Shown: positions 10,113 through 11,309 of the stretch, piece after piece
Position numbering within the stretch: position 1 is the first letter of the stretch
Layout of the letters: the number at the start of each line of letters is the position of its first letter
Source of the DNA: Nitriliruptoraceae bacterium
GTDB lineage: Bacteria > Actinomycetota > Nitriliruptoria > Nitriliruptorales > Nitriliruptoraceae
NCBI GenBank assembly: GCA_007134165.1
Contig: SLLJ01000155.1
Location: 1-11,309 of the forward strand
Direction of reading: 5' to 3'
Length of the DNA: 11,309 nt
Program-made: the position numbers and the translations under genes
The notes under the pieces: generated by a model
The model's database searches: none
Seen by the model: only the letters and a program-made list of their open reading frames with translations
Told to the model about the DNA's origin: nothing

Positions 10113-11060
10113 TTGCGCCCACTGTCCCGCCCGACCGTGGTCGGGGGCATCGTGGTGGGGATCCTGGCGGTGTCCACCGCGGCCGTGCTGGCCCGCCTGG
10201 CGATGGGCGAGCAGCCGGGCGTGACCACCGCCACGGCCGGATCCGCGCCCGCCCTGGCGATCGCGCTGTGGCGCACCACCCTCGGTGCTGGCGCGCTGGC
10301 TCCCTTCGGGTGGCGGGCCGCACGGCGCGACGCGGTCCGGCTGGGAGCTGCGCAGCACCGGCGCCTGGCCGCCTCAGGACTCGCCCTGGCCCTGCACTTC
10401 GCGCTGTTCCAGGGGGCGATCGCGCTGACCACCGTGGCCTCCGCGGTCACGCTGGCGACGATGTCCCCCCTGTTCGTCGCACTCGGCGGTCGTTGGCTGC
10501 TCGGCGAGTCGACCGCCCGGCGGACCTGGGTCGGCATGAGCCTGACGATCCTCGGGGCGCTGGTGATCGGTGCCGCCGATCTCCGCGCCGCCGACCTCGG
10601 AACCACCGCGCTGATCGGCGATGCGATGGCGCTGGGCAGCGCGGTCGCGGTCACCGGCTACCTGCTGATCGGGCGGGTGGCGCGGCGCAGTGTGCCGGCG
10701 ACGACCTACTCCAGCATCGTCTACAGCTGGGCGGCGCTGGCGCTGCTGCCGGTGTGCCTGGCGACCGGTACGCCCCTGACCGGGTTCACGACCGGGACGT
10801 GGCTGGCGATCCTGGGCATCGTGGCCGGTCCGCAGCTGCTCGGCCACAGCGTGTTCAACGCGCTGCTGTCCACGATCCCGGCCACACTGGTGTCGATCGT
10901 GGTGCTGGCCGAGCCGGTCGGCGCGGGGCTGCTCGCCTGGCTGGTGCTGGGTGAGTCTCCGGCTGGCTTCTACTTCCTCGGCGCGCCGTTCGTACTGCTC
11001 GGGGTGCTGATCGCCACCGCCGCCCGCGACGCCGCGCCACCCCGACCCACCGAGCCCTGA
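10113..11060 (+). CDS. DMT-superfamily transporter, EamA type
   Basis: A 315-residue inner-membrane protein with about ten membrane helices (roughly 8-27, 46-66, 84-103, 107-127, 137-157, 165-187, 199-217, 227-247, 255-277 and 284-303). It has two EamA repeats. Each repeat carries the family hallmark of a helix pair around a conserved glutamate turn: LLGES (129-133) in the first and VLGES (278-282) in the second, after LAEPVGAG (265-272). Members export amino acids, metabolites or drugs; the substrate cannot be told here. The start is TTG 10113, with a good AAGGG. The gene follows the transglycosylase by 21 bp, so the two are probably co-transcribed. Length and topology are typical. No defect is seen. 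Confidence 0.9.
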   Translation: MRPLSRPTVVGGIVVGILAVSTAAVLARLAMGEQPGVTTATAGSAPALAIALWRTTLGAGALAPFGWRAARRDAVRLGAAQHRRLAASGLALALHFALFQGAIALTTVASAVTLATMSPLFVALGGRWLLGESTARRTWVGMSLTILGALVIGAADLRAADLGTTALIGDAMALGSAVAVTGYLLIGRVARRSVPATTYSSIVYSWAALALLPVCLATGTPLTGFTTGTWLAILGIVAGPQLLGHSVFNALLSTIPATLVSIVVLAEPVGAGLLAWLVLGESPAGFYFLGAPFVLLGVLIATAARDAAPPRPTEP

Positions 11061-11095
11061 CCGGCGCACCCGAGGCCAACGAACCGGGTGGGCTC
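11052..11095. terminator. Inverted repeats between convergent genes
   Basis: CACCCG (11067-11072) pairs with CGGGTG (11085-11090) around a 12-base loop, and an alternative outer pair is GAGCCC (11052-11057) with GGGCTC (11090-11095). They span the 33-bp gap between the transporter stop and the stop of the incoming minus-strand gene, where a two-way terminator would be expected. The stems are short and there is no U-run. Confidence 0.3.
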
Positions 11096-11309
11096 ACAGC
11101 AGCAGCGGCAGGCTCCGACGCTCCTCGGCGACCCCGACGATCGCGCCCAGCGCCCGCCCGTCGCGCGCGAAGCGCTCGGCGCGCTCGGCCACCGCCAGGG
11201 CCGGTTCGTCCGGATCGAGCTCGGCACCCTCGAGCACCAGCAGCATCGTGCCGGTCAGGCGCTTGGCGGCCTCCACCCAGTCCGGGTCCAGCCCGGCCCG
11301 CGGCGCGCG
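11094..11309 (-). CDS. C-terminal 71 codons of an unrecognised protein (cut by window edge)
   Basis: An open frame enters from the right edge and ends with TGA at 11094-11096. The visible 71 residues include GLDPDWVEAAKRLTGTM, an acidic stretch (ELDPDEPALAVAERAER) and the end RRSLPLLL. The Ala/Glu/Arg-rich pattern suggests helices. I do not recognise a family. A GTG at 11276 could start a 60-residue protein, but it has no SD and the frame stays open upstream, so this is more likely the tail of a longer gene. Codon bias supports this frame over the opposite strand. It is convergent with the EamA transporter, 33 bp away. Confidence 0.55.
   Translation of the reverse strand, partial: RAPRAGLDPDWVEAAKRLTGTMLLVLEGAELDPDEPALAVAERAERFARDGRALGAIVGVAEERRSLPLLL

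Noticed and set aside
9153..10358. 401-codon open frame on the minus strand
   Set aside because: Shadow of the transglycosylase and transporter genes, with low-complexity Gly/Arg/Asp composition.

Overview
The window is very GC-rich. Codon third positions are dominated by G and C, start codons are mostly GTG or TTG, several genes have purine-rich Shine-Dalgarno (SD) sites, and one gene lacks an SD next to a TANNNT -10 box. Together with the fadA-fadB order and the protein style, this points to an Actinomycetota chromosome. I cannot place it lower than phylum, although a deep-branching class (Acidimicrobiia or Nitriliruptoria type) would fit. I see no integrase, transposase, CRISPR, tRNA or rRNA, so the region looks like ordinary core chromosome.

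Left part, minus strand, read from about 5164 down to 1: a small membrane protein with a bacterial PH-like domain; a YheS-like ABC-F ATPase; a thiolase (FadA); and the first 391 codons of a fused enoyl-CoA hydratase / 3-hydroxyacyl-CoA dehydrogenase (FadB), cut by the window edge. FadA and FadB form a fatty-acid beta-oxidation unit 58 bp apart. Two dyads lie upstream of fadA and could be operators. The gap between the PH gene and the ABC-F gene holds a 20-bp tandem repeat and a strong G-quadruplex motif.

Right part, plus strand, from 5276: a Uup-like ABC-F ATPase that appears leaderless and is divergent from the PH gene; a nested hairpin behind it; a sigma-70 factor of group 1/2 type with a short region-1.1-like N-terminus; a secreted protein with a proline-rich linker, a PcsB/RipC-like coiled coil and a lytic transglycosylase (SLT) domain; and a DMT/EamA transporter. 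A gene of unknown function enters from the right edge on the minus strand, convergent with the transporter.

How the genes may work together: FadA and FadB carry out the last three steps of beta-oxidation. The two ABC-F proteins probably act on ribosomes. The cell-wall enzyme follows the sigma factor by 54 bp, and that gap contains a perfect GAAC-N4-GTTC dyad resembling a LexA (SOS) box. The enzyme's start is also odd: an ideal SD precedes an ATC codon, whereas the only canonical upstream start is a TTG with a poor SD. The most interesting part of the window is this cell-wall gene, for its unusual domain fusion, possible SOS box and ambiguous start. The most solid structural oddities are the arm-less Uup-like ABC-F and the repeat/G-quadruplex spacer.
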